DNA of 62,000 nt from Mesostigma viride (Eukaryota; Streptophyta; Mesostigmatophyceae; Mesostigmatales; Mesostigmataceae). Location: contig RPFO01000213.1 in the NCBI GenBank assembly GCA_009746045.1, forward strand, positions 7,234,109 through 7,296,108, given 5' to 3'. Under the pieces are notes generated by a model. It made no database searches, was not told where the DNA came from, and saw nothing but the letters and a program-made list of their open reading frames with translations. This document shows positions 39,393 through 49,193 of this stretch, in pieces. The translations under genes were made by a program, and so were the position numbers. Position 1 is the first letter of the stretch; the number at the start of each line of letters is the position of its first letter.

Positions 39393-40599
39393 TGGGTAAT
39401 TGGACATTGAGCTTCCGGGTGGTGGCTGCTGCCCCCCTCGTGGTAGTGGCGCCCTTGAAATTCTTGGCGCATTCGCCACGCTGGAAGAGGCGCTGCCATA
39501 CCCGCTGCTTCGTCACGTTGAAGTCCAGCCCCTCCACCTGCCCGGAGTGGAAGAGGCCGAAGCAGTTCCGCTCGCTGTTGCTGCAGAACGCCATGTCACA
39601 GTGCTCGCACATGACCGAGGTCTTGTGCTTCCTGCCTTGCGCGCAGCACAGTTGGCACAGCACCTGCTCCACCCAGAAATTTGCCCATCTCATGCATTGT
39701 TAAGGGGTGCCACTCACGCTCACCTGGCTTGCCCGCCCCCTTGAGCTCAGCATAGTCGTTGGTCTCCTTGACAATCTTGGCCACGACATCACGTTGGGAC
39801 CAGAAAAGGGAGAACTGCCCGAGGGGCCCAAACTTGAGCTGGGCAGGGGAAAGGTTTTGATAGCAGGCGGTACCCGTCATCGGCGACAGCACCGGAGTAT
39901 CGGGAAAAGGAAACACACCTGGCTTGCCGAAACCAGATTTCCAGACAGTCTCGGCTGGCTCCTCAGTGGCAGGCGTGTCGTTAGGAAAAAACGAATCATC
40001 GAGCTCAGCCTCACCGCTCGGCACCGGACCCTCCGCACCCTTCTGGTAAACAAAGTCGTCATCGGAAGCGTCCGAGACAACGCTCTCGCTGGCCGCCGCC
40101 TTGGTCTGACGGCGCCTTTTCGGGGCGTGGCTGATGGCTGGGTTCTTCTTCGGGTTGCCGACAGCGCGCTTCCCCGGCTCGCGTCGCTTGACCGGTGTGG
40201 GCAGCTCGATATCCTCGGATTTGTCGTCGTCGTCCTCGCCGGCGTCAGAATCGCTATCCTGGCCCTGCTCGCTATCATCGTCACTGCTACCTGCCGTTGG
40301 GACCTTCCTTGCTGCGCATTCTTTCACTAGAGCTTCGTACTCATCTGAGCTGCACGAATATATATAAAAATCTGCTCACGGGTGAATGGGTACGTGAGCT
40401 TGTCGTCCGGGAAATAGCACCATGCACCATCTCCGGACCTGTTCACTGTCACTACCTTGCCCGGCAAACGTACCTCGCTGTGTTTTTCCCCATACTGCTC
40501 TATCGCCCAGTCTAGTCCGAATTTTTCCACTGGCACTGCCATGAAAATTCCCTTCTTTACCTTGAAAGTCCGTATATCTGCCTGCATTTCGTCTGCCAT
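39379..40599 (-). pseudogene. Second piggyBac-like transposase, internally deleted (PB2)
   Basis: Three minus-strand pieces. 40327-40599 (MADEMQADIRTF...) has a Tudor-like segment, LPGKVVTVNRSGDGAWCYFP. 39690-40327 has an acidic tract (DDDSEQGQDSDSDAGEDDDD), a basic stretch and the piggyBac N-terminal signature QFSLFWSQRDVVAKIVKETN...WHPLTMHEMGKFLG. 39379-39693 has the Cys-rich C-terminal domain (CQLCCAQGRKHKTSVMCEHC...CFGLFHSG). The first two are joined by a frameshift in an AT repeat (about 40363). Between the second and third the whole DDD catalytic core is absent, the deletion lying near 39675. It is therefore a non-autonomous derivative of an element different from PB1. Confidence 0.8.
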
Positions 40600-40965
40600 G
40601 TCTACGTCCGCGCTCCCCCCTTTTTTCGCATCCTTCGTTTTCGTACGTTTTTGTCAATTTTTTTTACCGCCCAAACCTGCATGCACCAGGGTACCCTGTT
40701 GACTTTGACCAGGGTTTCCACCCTGATACGGTGGTCAAATACGGTCAGACAAGTGTCCTACGGATAGAGTGAATCTATATCTTTTCGGTGGTCTAGTTGG
40801 TTCCCGCCAAAACCTTCCCGCCAAATCCCTACAGGGCGCACAAACTTGACATGCCGAATGTGAGGCATGAGAAAAACTCGCAGTCGAAAATCGGCACGAG
40901 GACGGTTTAGGGGTGCTGAAGCAGAGATATTCCTTGCGGTAGGACTGTTTGCATCCATCCATTAA
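40600..40965. other. Flank of PB2, no gene
   Basis: Contains an imperfect hairpin TTTGACCAGGG...TGGTCAAA (about 40706-40740). No coding feature seen. Confidence 0.4.
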
Positions 40966-42062
40966 TAAGAAACATAACTCCGTTGGGAGTATCTGTAGCA
41001 CATACCCCTGAGCACATCCTTAACGTGAAAGAGCACGGCGGGGTTAGACCTGGTTACCGCCTTGCCGACCTGATTTATGCGGATGATACCACCCTCATCG
41101 AGAGCCCCGAGCACATTCAGACCTGGCTGGACTGCCTGGGCCTGGAGGCGCGGGCGGTGGGGTTGGAGATTAGTGTCAAAACCGAGGCGATGGTGATTGG
41201 GGCCTCCAGTAAACCACCGCTGCCGCGCCTGCTCGACGGGACGGAGGTCCCGTTCCGCGACCGCTTCAAGCTGTTGGGTAGCTGGCTTCCTGACACCGCC
41301 GACGATGTGGACACCCGCATCGGCCTTGCCTGGGCCAAGCTCCGTTCGCTCACACCCTACTGGCGCTCGAAGGGCCTGGGCGGGCACCGCAAGCGCATGC
41401 TCTTCAAGGTCCTCGTCCTCACGGTGCTCACGTATGGCGCCGAGGCGTGGACCCTCCCACCCAAACTGGCAGCTAGGCTAGACGGCACGGTTTACAGGAT
41501 GCTCCGACAGGTCCTTAACGTAGGTTTTTCCGAGCGTCCGTCATCAGAGTCTTTGTATCATGGCATGCCTCGTGTTTCGGACGAGATTAGGCAGCGTAGG
41601 ATCTAGCATTTGTAGGACACCTTGCCCGCACCAGCCAGGTCGACACCACCCTTGGTCTGGCCGGCCCCCAGCGGCTTGGCCAGCCAGGGCGGCACATTCT
41701 GACCTGGCCTGGCCCCGAGGACATTCCCAAAAGGGTATAGGGAAACCTGTCACGAACTACGTTCAGCAGATGTTGCTGGACGACCTAGTGGTCCCAGCCC
41801 AGTTTGAGCACCACATCCACTCTCTCTCCCGGCTTTGGACTGCCATGCAGGACAAGACGCGGTGGAAGAAGATTGTCAAGGCGCACACGCCCGACCCTGT
41901 GGGCAAGCCACCTCCCCCCAACCAAGCGGCGGAGGCGTTTTGATGAGTAGTGTAGTTAGGATTTTCTAGATAGCTTAGAGTTAGGCTAGTTCGATCACGC
42001 GGCTCCCTCCACCCCATCCATCATGGAATATGTGCTACATGACTTCCCCACGGAGGCATGTT
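40966..42062 (+). pseudogene. LINE 3' half (RT from motif C to 3' end), frameshifted
   Basis: 41012-41606 encodes the second half of the LINE RT and the thumb/connection: LADLIYADDTTLI (motif C, about 41071), motif D/E region, LTYGAEAWTL and GMPRVSDEIRQRRI. After a frameshift near 41600 the C-terminal part continues in another frame to 41943 (WTAMQDKTRWKKIVKAHTP, then a Pro-rich tail). The 3' untranslated part runs to 42062 with TGTGCTACATGACTTCC. The 5' end begins at ACATCCTTAACG. Left of it (40972-41005) is a 33-bp inverted piece of the LINE 3' end, CATAACTCCGTTGGGAG. Confidence 0.85.
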
Positions 42063-42065
42063 TAA

Positions 42066-42840
42066 TTTTTTTAATGACTCCGTTGGGAGATCATGTAGCA
42101 CATATTCTCGTGGATGGATGGAGGGGGGACAAAGCCGTGAAACCGAACTAATCTAACTCTAAGCTAATCTAATCTAGAAAACCCTACCTATTCTACTCAG
42201 CAAAGCGCCCCTTCCGCTTGGGGGGAGGGGGCTTGCCCACAGGGGCGGGCGTATGAGCCTGGACAATGGTTTTCCACCTCTTCTTGTCCTGCATAGCAGT
42301 CCAAGCAAGAGAGAGGGAGTGAATGCGACGTTCAAACTGCGCTGGGACCATTAGGTCAGCCATCAACTGCTGTGGGTAGGTCATGACATGTTTGCCTACC
42401 TTCTTAGGAATGTCGATCCTCGGGGCCAGGCCTGGCTGGCCAAGCCGCTGGGCCGACCCTGGCAGCCGCGGGGCGGGCCAGACCGAGGGCGGTGTCTACC
42501 TGCATGGCTGGTGCGAGCAAGATGTCCTACGAATGCATGCGATCCTACGCTGTCTAATCTCGTCCGAAATGCGAGGCATGCCCTGGTACAAAGATTCTAG
42601 AGACCTATGCGTGGAAAACCCGACATTCAGGGCCTGACGGAGAATCCTGGTTACGGTGCCGTTGAGCTTGGCCGCCAGCGTGTCCGTGAGCGTCCATGCC
42701 TCGGCGCCATACGTGAGCACCGTGTGGACCAGGACCTTGAGGAGCATGCGCTTGCGGTGCTCGCCGAGGACCTTCGAGTGCCAGTAGGTTTTCAGCGAAC
42801 GATGCCGAGCCCAGGCCAGGCCGATGCCCTACCAACCATT
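42066..42840 (-). pseudogene. LINE 3' fragment joined tail to tail with the previous copy
   Basis: The minus-strand reading begins near 42840 within the RT C-terminal region (MLLKVLVHTVLTYGAEAW, 42747) and proceeds through MPRISDEIRQRRI to MADLMVPAQFERRIHSLSLAWTAMQDKKRW and KPPPPKRKGRFAE (stop at about 42193). The 3' end and AT tail at 42066-42090 abut the 3' end of the plus copy. At least one frameshift (about 42745). 5'-truncated. Confidence 0.85.
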
Positions 42841-44600
42841 AACCCCTAAATGGGCAGAAATACTGCCGATGCATCGGCTGTAACTTCACAATTTTGCAAA
42901 CCAGATGCCATCCAACCCACCCATATCCAATGGCTGTCCTTGGGGGCCAAGCATGTCCATGAGTTGCCCTTCGGGTTGGTATATGACAACCTTACATATA
43001 TGCAGGGTAGGCCATGTATAACTGCCGTCAAAGTCAGGGGGGTCAAGACGAGCGTTTTCATTTTTGGTAGAATGTGCATTTTGAATTATGTTGTAAGAGC
43101 TAGGCACCTACCACTTCAGGGATGATAAACAATTAGTTGCTGAACAGTTTGAGCCATTGGGGTCATCATTTGGGTGGGTATACCAGCAGTTACACCCAGT
43201 ACAGCCCATAGGGGTACCGTTGGTAAAAAGCAACCAAGGGGGTAGGAGTGGGCATACTACCTACTAATACCTACAAATATGGCCCCCAACCATGCCACAC
43301 AATACATTTCTCTTCCACAATGATGGGGAAACATAACTGCATCATCACACTGCCCTTACATGGCACCTATGTGCAGGTGCCACCTTGTCCATGCACGTAG
43401 GTAACGTGGTACGGATACCCTACGCAAGGCATGCATTCTAGGAGGCAGCCACCAACAAACTAGTGATTTTAAGCCTATTTCAGCTTGCCCTAGCAAGGAT
43501 AAACTAGGCCTAAGCTGCTATAGCTTGCCAGGTGATGGCCAGCACACCTGGTGGCACATGCTGACAATGGGAAGCTTCTACTCACCGGTTACATGCTTGA
43601 TGATGCCACAGAGACCAGCCAACTGCCTCACACTCATGCAATATGTGTGTGGGAAATGTATAACAAACATATATGGAGGTATTCAAACCCATACAGCCTC
43701 TAAAACTTATCACCATCACCCTGTGGCAGGTCAACTGACTGAGGGAAGCATCTAAGAAGGGTGTTTTAGAAAGGGGCCAGGCCAGGGTCAAGAAAGAGCA
43801 TGAATAATGCAAAAAGAATGTGCTACACAAGCTAGAACGTATATATAAACGTCAAACATCGATAGGAAAACGATGATTAAGCTTTACCAGGCATGGATGG
43901 CGTTACCTTGGCCCAGGCGGTGGCGGCAAAATGGCGCATTTCGGCACACCAAAGTTGTGCAGCATGGTCGCTGGATTCGGCGATTTCTGGCCACCCTTGC
44001 ACGTTTACGACTACCATGTATCATAAAAAGTACAAAGAAACCAATATATCCTTTAAAATACGCCGGAAAGGTATTGCTGTCAACGTTTCTATCGTCCGGC
44101 CTGATCGCAGTTTTTTCCAGCAAGAACGCTGCCGACACCTATCAAATGGCATTCCCGCGAACCAAAAATTGGCATGTATCATCTTTAGGACGTATAAAAT
44201 CAATTTCCTGAGTTTGGTCAGAAAATTCGAACGAAAACGTAAATGCCATGCGTGGGCGCAAGCCGCCATGGCCAGGTCGTCGTTTTCCGGAATGCACGTT
44301 GTACGTGGAAAAGTACCCTGACCCCTTGTACTTTGACCGGCCAGAACGGCCAGAACACCTCTATAACTTTGTCAGAAGTATGCAAACCCTAGTACCATGC
44401 TGTGAGGAAAATTATAAACTTTCGATCTTCTCAGCTAAACGTTTCCTAATTCTCAATAGTTTTCGCGGCATTTGGTCCCCCGAGAAGGGGCCGACGTGTC
44501 GGCTGTAACTCAGTTTTAGGCGGAAAATCGGCAGCCAGACCATTTAGGGTACTCCAGCACGCAAAATGTACTTCGTACCGAAGTTTGTCTTTTTATGCTG
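42841..44600. other. No gene recognised
   Basis: Unique-looking sequence with several 80-140-codon overlapping frames on both strands and none with a recognisable domain. A TATA-like TATATAAACG is present at about 43845. Confidence 0.4.
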
Positions 44601-44609
44601 AAAATTGTC

Positions 44610-45880
44610 ATGCATGATGTTTGCAACCAAAATAGACCTCGTACAAAGTTTGGTATCGATCGGACGTCATCTTGGTGACATTTGCTAGCAATGAAGGTAC
44701 ATTTTTGTCATTTTTTGTTAAATTAAATAGTAATAAATAGGAAACAGTACTAAATCACGTAAAACCATCATGGATATTTGCAAGCAACCTAATTACCACT
44801 AGAATAGACCATGCACAAAGTTTGGGGTCAATCTGAACTCAAAATAGTGACGTTTGCTAGCATAAATACTGCATTTTTTGCCATTTTCAAGCATTTTGCT
44901 CAGTGTAAGCTACTAAACAATATCAAACTACGTCATAAAGCTATGAAATATTGGAAGCAACCTAAACACCACTAGATTAGACCATGGGCCAAGTTTGGGC
45001 TCAGTCTGACGTCAAAATAGTGACGTTTGCTAGCATAAATTGTGCATTTTTTGCCATTTTCAAGCATTTTGCTCAGTGTAAGCTACTAAACAATATCCAC
45101 TACAATACGGTTCGTAGGAGACGCGCAATGAGTGAGAATGTTACCCGAGCGGTAACGAGGATTCGCACCGTTGATTTTAACATATGTTTCTTTTTTTGCG
45201 CCATTTGGCGAGCATCGACTGGAGCCTGAACCTAGCGGGGGGAATCGTGCGGGGGAATCTTGCGGGGGAATCTTGCGGGGAAAAATTCCGAACGTGAATT
45301 TAGCGAAGTCCTACTACATTTTGCTTGGGTACACGGTACTACAGTTTCGTCACTGAAAATTTTCTCTAGTTGCTTTGGTGTTTCGTACGTTCCGCTGAAA
45401 TTTTCGTGTTCAGTGACCAGATCACAATTTGATCCGGGCGCAAAATGATTGGCTGTACGGTACGAACCAAAAACGAAATTTTAGTATCTAAGTTCCGCAG
45501 CGCTTGCTGAATTTGCCCCGGAAGCCCGGGGGCACTTTCCCCGCTGAAAAAGGTGTCCGCGGAAGCGTATTGTAGTGTCAGAAAGCTATGAAATGTTGGA
45601 AGCAACCTAAACACCACTAGATTAGACCATGGGCCAAGTTTGGGCCCAGTTTGATCTCAAAATAGTGACGTTTGCTAGCATAAATGGTGCAATTTTTGCC
45701 TTTTTCAAGCATTTTGGTAAGTATGGTTGCCTCAAACTATGTCAGAAAACTGTGAATTGTTGTAAATAACCTGTTTGCCACTACATTAGACCATCCTCAA
45801 CTTGTAAGGTCAGGCATAGGTAAAGGTAGTGACATTTGCTAGCACTATATACAAGCATATTATGCCTCTTTTCGCATATA
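44610..45880. repeat. Satellite with 160-173-bp units, interrupted
   Basis: The words GCAACCTAA...CCACTAGA(T)TAGACCATG and GTGACGTTTGCTAGCATAAAT recur at about 44624, 44784, 44957, 45602 and 45765 (unit starts). Spacing is 160-173 bp except for the gap 44957-45602, which contains a 480-bp insertion. Unit length equals that of the 9.3-9.9 kb satellite and both have GTGCATTTTT and a CAAGTTT word, but sequence identity is low. Confidence 0.85.
45098..45577. mobile_element. 480-bp non-autonomous DNA transposon with 12-bp terminal inverted repeats
   Basis: It begins CACTACAATACG and ends CGTATTGTAGTG, perfect inverted repeats, with weaker inward similarity over about 25 bp. It interrupts a satellite unit: the word ...AACAATATC on the left and TCAGAAAGCTATG on the right are contiguous parts of the unit in neighbours, apart from a few bases. 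A TC dinucleotide is at both junctions. There is no transposase frame. The CACTA start recalls the EnSpm/CACTA superfamily, but the 3-bp target duplication is not clear, so class is uncertain. Confidence 0.7.
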
Positions 45881-46305
45881 CACATTAAAAATAACAAGAC
45901 ATCATCATATCATGGCCTTAATACAAGGTGTGCAAATGCAAATCACACCAGATCGGATGACCAATGATGGGTGGCTGCATGCCAACACATCTACCAGGCT
46001 GCAGGGTGAGAGGCCACATCGCTACAAGACAGGAATCCTCGCAATTGCACAACACCGCTAGTACACTGTGCACATACCCCAAGAGGATTTGGCTACAAGC
46101 CATAAAAGTTTGGCCATGCTAACACATTCTTCATCCAAGCAAAATGCAGCCTCTCCAAACTCAACTCATTGATTTAAATTCAGCTAGGCCAGGCGTGCAT
46201 GCTCTACTTGCCGACAACCATGAGTAAACTTGTCTACCACTTCATTCCATGCGCCGGTAGATGGCACCGTCTCATCTACCAGTCATCCCCGGCTCCCATT
46301 CCGCA
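45881..46305. other. No gene recognised
   Basis: Short frames only. Confidence 0.4.
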
Positions 46306-46445
46306 TCCTCCTCTCCCTCTCCCTCTCCCTCTTCCTCCTCCCCCTCCCCCTCCCATTCTCCCTCCCCTCTCCCTCCCCCTCTCCCTCCTCCTCCCCCCCT
46401 CCTCCCCCTCTTTCTCCCCCTCTTTCTCTCCCTCTTCCTCCTCCT
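46306..46445. repeat. Polypyrimidine (CCCTCT-like) tract
   Basis: About 140 bp of almost pure C and T on the plus strand, 60 bp beyond the 3' end of the minus-strand gene at 46502. Such mirror-rich tracts can form triplexes; here it may simply be a decayed hexamer array. Confidence 0.85.
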
Positions 46446-46501
46446 CCCCGCCTTCACTGTCACTGTGCACAGCAGGGACGGCATCGTCTATGTGGGTGCC
46501 A

Positions 46502-48214
46502 TCACCTGCGTTCACGGTGCCAGCCTAGCTCCTGTGGAAAGAAGCGAGCGCGGCCAAATGCCTCGACTGGGTGTGGGCAGCCGCACACGAACTGCGTCAC
46601 CTCCGCCAGGGCATGATAGTCCTCATACTGCCCATCAGCCCACATCGCCTTGATGAGCAGGTGACCTCCCCTTTCCTGAACCTTAGTGACCCAGCCATGG
46701 AAGCGCTCCCTCTTCCTCGCTATCCCCGGAAACAGGGCACACAGGCGCATCCCGATAAGCGCACGTGCTCCATGCTCGGCAAAGTAGGCATTGCAGTCAT
46801 CCTTTGCTGCTGCCCTGGCGGCGGTGGCAGTCTTGTAATGCTCAAAGTCAATCTGCGGGTGCTCTTTCAACGCCGCCACCGTGGCAGCTGACAGTTTGCC
46901 GGTACTGATCAGCTCAGGCTGGTGCACCTCTGCCGTACCGCCCACTGTCCAGTGCTGCAGGTGTACATCAGAAATGGGGACCGTCATCCCTGCGCTGCCG
47001 CCACCTAATGTCACTCTAGAAAACTGGCCCGTCCACGACGGTGCGTAGTAAGGAGAGGCGACAATGCTGTCACGCTCCGTGCGATCGCCTTCCAGATCAA
47101 GGACCTTCACCAGCATGTGTGGTGCCCACGGCATTCCCTGCCCGCAGGTGACGGCTGGCCGCTTAACAACGAGTAGGTCGCTGCGTCGTATGAGGCTTCC
47201 ATTCACCTTGAAGGTGTGCCTGCCGGAAATCAGTGTGCGCAAAGCGGGCGTTGCCGTTGATGTGCTCCCTCGCGCAGCGGGCGCACATGCGCGGTTGATC
47301 TGCGCTTGAATCTCGCGGGCAGGGCAAGCGACGTGTGAGATTACTTGTTTTATGGGCAGCCTCAGTGCTCGTGTTGCCCGCGCAACCGACTGGTCGCCTG
47401 CAGATCGCAGCGGTAAGGGTACCGCCTTGTTCGCTTGCAGTTCACGCTTCTCTTTGAGCTTTTGCTCCATGATGTCGAACAGATTCTCGTTGTTGGCACG
47501 CACATCCTCCACGGACTTTGGCACCTGCTCAATCCATCCGTCCAGCAACTGCTGCTTCTCAGCGGCGACGATGTCAGGAAAAAGGCTGTGAAGGCTAGCG
47601 CAGGTACATCTCCTGGCACCGCCCTCGTCCCATTCAAAAAGCGGCACTAGACCAGGACTTCCTTTGGGGGCCTTGCCACGCTCTATGAGGAGGCACCCAT
47701 AGACAGGATCTCCCTGCGGGGTGTACCCAATGGGCGTGACCCCGTCACAAGCCTCGCCATTAGGCCCTGTGGGCTGCCACTTGTTCACCGGTGCATTTAC
47801 CAACGTCTCCGATGCGGCTAGGCGCCAGCGGACATACACGGTCATATCCGGGCCCCAAAACACTTCGAGATCGAACACCTTCGAAGAGCGGTGCCTCTCC
47901 CTCTCGGCTTCGGTTGCTGGCTCATCATCCAAGTCGGCGGTGGCGCCCGCGCCCGCACCCGCGCCGGCGCCTGCGCCCCCACCCCCGCCCGCGCCGCGCG
48001 CGCGCCTTGGGTGGCGCCCGCGCCCGCACCCGCGCCGGCGCCTGCGCCCCCGCCCCCGCCCCCGCCCGCCCGCGCCCGCGCCCGCGTCTTGGGTGGCGCC
48101 CGCGCCCGCACCCGCGCCTTCTCCCCCGCCCCCGCCCCCGCCCGCGCCCCGCCCGCGCCATGGGTGTGGCCCGCGGCTGGCTTCTTCGGAAATGCGTCCA
48201 TCGATTTCACCCAC
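46502..48214 (-). CDS. Hypothetical protein with Gly/Ala-rich N-terminus and Tudor-like C-terminus
   Basis: A 570-codon minus-strand frame. The first 95 codons are a Gly/Ala/Arg-rich run translated from a GC hexamer array. The remaining 475 residues look like a genuine protein: VFDLEVFWGPDMTVYVRWRL, then a Cys/Trp-containing middle, a charged helical stretch (ENLFDIMEQKLKEKRELQANK), and near the end WVTKVQERGGHLLIKAMWAD, resembling a Tudor/SH3-like strand pattern. No enzyme motif is recognised. The true N-terminus may be MSQRGRKGASTADGRWVKSM (about 48261) in another frame, with the register changed inside the repeat or by an intron. Neighbours are transposon remnants, so it may belong to an unrecognised element. 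Confidence 0.5.
   Translation of the reverse strand: MGEIDGRISEEASRGPHPWRGRGAGGGGGGGEGAGAGAGATQDAGAGAGGRGRGRGRRRRRGCGRGRHPRRARGAGGGGGAGAGAGAGAGATADLDDEPATEAERERHRSSKVFDLEVFWGPDMTVYVRWRLAASETLVNAPVNKWQPTGPNGEACDGVTPIGYTPQGDPVYGCLLIERGKAPKGSPGLVPLFEWDEGGARRCTCASLHSLFPDIVAAEKQQLLDGWIEQVPKSVEDVRANNENLFDIMEQKLKEKRELQANKAVPLPLRSAGDQSVARATRALRLPIKQVISHVACPAREIQAQINRACAPAARGSTSTATPALRTLISGRHTFKVNGSLIRRSDLLVVKRPAVTCGQGMPWAPHMLVKVLDLEGDRTERDSIVASPYYAPSWTGQFSRVTLGGGSAGMTVPISDVHLQHWTVGGTAEVHQPELISTGKLSAATVAALKEHPQIDFEHYKTATAARAAAKDDCNAYFAEHGARALIGMRLCALFPGIARKRERFHGWVTKVQERGGHLLIKAMWADGQYEDYHALAEVTQFVCGCPHPVEAFGRARFFPQELGWHRERR
47936..48170. repeat. GC-only hexamer array (GCGCCC-type) inside a coding frame
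   Basis: About 235 bp with almost no A or T, built from GCGCCC, GCACCC and CCGCCC units. All three minus-strand frames are open through it (Gly-Ala, Arg-rich or Ala-Arg), so it does not by itself reveal the true reading frame. Interrupted by three copies of CTTGGGTGGCGCCC. Confidence 0.9.
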
Positions 48215-48535
48215 CGGCCGTCAGCGGTGGATGCACCCTTTCGGCCACGTTGTGACATCAAGCGCGGCGTCCCCAATAGAACAGTCATGCAATATGAATA
48301 ATCATTAGTATCAACGATGCGTTCATGCAGGCGTGAACTGTGAAATACAACAAGCATGCAACAACGACTCCAGCACACTTAGTAAATACTGCTCATAATA
48401 TCTGTGGCACATGCAACATGGTTAAAACACACATGGATGACCTGTATGGCTGCACATGAACTGTCCACCTAGAGAAGACTAGAAATTCAGCATGATATCA
48501 AGAGCCATCCACACAAATATATGTCTTACCGCAGC
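48215..48535. other. Gap between two minus-strand genes
   Basis: Contains the possible alternative N-terminus of the previous gene (48261 and below); otherwise nothing recognisable. Confidence 0.4.
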
Positions 48536-48679
48536 TTAGGGCTTCTTCGGGTTGAGTTGGCGAATCGAGCTTGTTGAGCCCTGCTCGAAGTAATGCTCAA
48601 ATGCGATGCCCAGGCCCGCCAGCACATCATCAAATGTGATTAGTTTCACAGGTGGTCCGAAGAGTTCCAAACGTGGTTG
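48536..48679 (-). CDS. Possible terminal exon of the 48.7-49.2 kb gene
   Basis: A 47-codon minus-strand frame ending in TAA at 48538-48536 and beginning right after an AG (48681-48680). It reads LELFGPPVKLITFDDVLAGL and then an aromatic-rich stretch, a protein-like composition. It lies in a different frame from the 168-codon ORF just upstream, with an in-frame TAG at the boundary. It could be a 3' exon joined by a short intron or a frameshifted continuation of the same pseudogene. Confidence 0.35.
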   Translation of the reverse strand, partial: QPRLELFGPPVKLITFDDVLAGLGIAFEHYFEQGSTSSIRQLNPKKP

Positions 48680-48686
48680 CTAATTT

Positions 48687-49193
48687 TCAGGCAGTGCCTG
48701 AAGGCCGCCTCGAAAGTGAAACGCGAAAGTGAAAAGGGGTCACAAACCCTATGTTCATATCCTTGACTCCCCCGTCGAGAACGAACCGAAAACCAGCGCC
48801 ATGAACGAACTTGTGACGAGTAGATGACGACATCGTGGTTATGGCGTCGTACCCCCCCTGGTGCAGCTGCTGCTTTATCGCCGCCTTCCTGTCCTCTTGC
48901 TTCCGCCCGGGCGAAAACCAGGCGCTTCGCAATGCCTGGAGATGTGATATTCTAATGGGCTTCATGCACTCGTGGCCGCACTTACAGTCGAACGTCTCGT
49001 CGGTCACTAGGCTGCCGGCATGGGTGCTGCCGCTTAGCACTATGGCTGCGAACTTGCGCTTCCCATGGTGTCCCATCACCATGATAGCGAAAGCCAGGAA
49101 GCAGATAGCCACGATTATGTCCCAGCAAAGCCATAGCACACCTTCCGTTTCGACCGCCATGTCGGCCACTAGTCCGGATAGCTCAATGTGCAC
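48687..49193 (-). CDS. Hypothetical protein with CxCG...C motif, start region replaced by a fold-back element
   Basis: A 168-codon frame. Residues 1-25 (MHIELSGLVADMAVETEGVL...) come from the arm of the fold-back element at 49119-49735. From residue 26 the native sequence begins with a hydrophobic segment (IIVAICFLAFAIMVMG, membrane or signal-like), then Lys/Arg-rich sequence, FDCKCGHECMKPIRISHL and HLQALRSAWFSPGRKQEDRKAAI, and a C-terminal part with KFVHGAGFRFVLDGG. The CxCG-x2-C followed by an R..WF segment resembles Cys motifs seen beside some eukaryotic transposase-associated proteins, but I cannot name a family. Empty-site reconstruction places an ATG directly before IIVAICF. Confidence 0.45.
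   Translation of the reverse strand: MHIELSGLVADMAVETEGVLWLCWDIIVAICFLAFAIMVMGHHGKRKFAAIVLSGSTHAGSLVTDETFDCKCGHECMKPIRISHLQALRSAWFSPGRKQEDRKAAIKQQLHQGGYDAITTMSSSTRHKFVHGAGFRFVLDGGVKDMNIGFVTPFHFRVSLSRRPSGTA

Noticed and set aside
39707-40330. 207-codon plus-strand frame
   Set aside because: Antisense of the PB2 acidic and N-terminal piggyBac region, which has recognisable family motifs.
42850-43125. Plus- and minus-strand frames of 73-91 codons beside the LINE
   Set aside because: Overlapping frames on both strands with no motif; not supportable as genes.
44610-45880. CRISPR-like spaced repeats
   Set aside because: Units are contiguous diverged satellite monomers, and the genome is eukaryotic.
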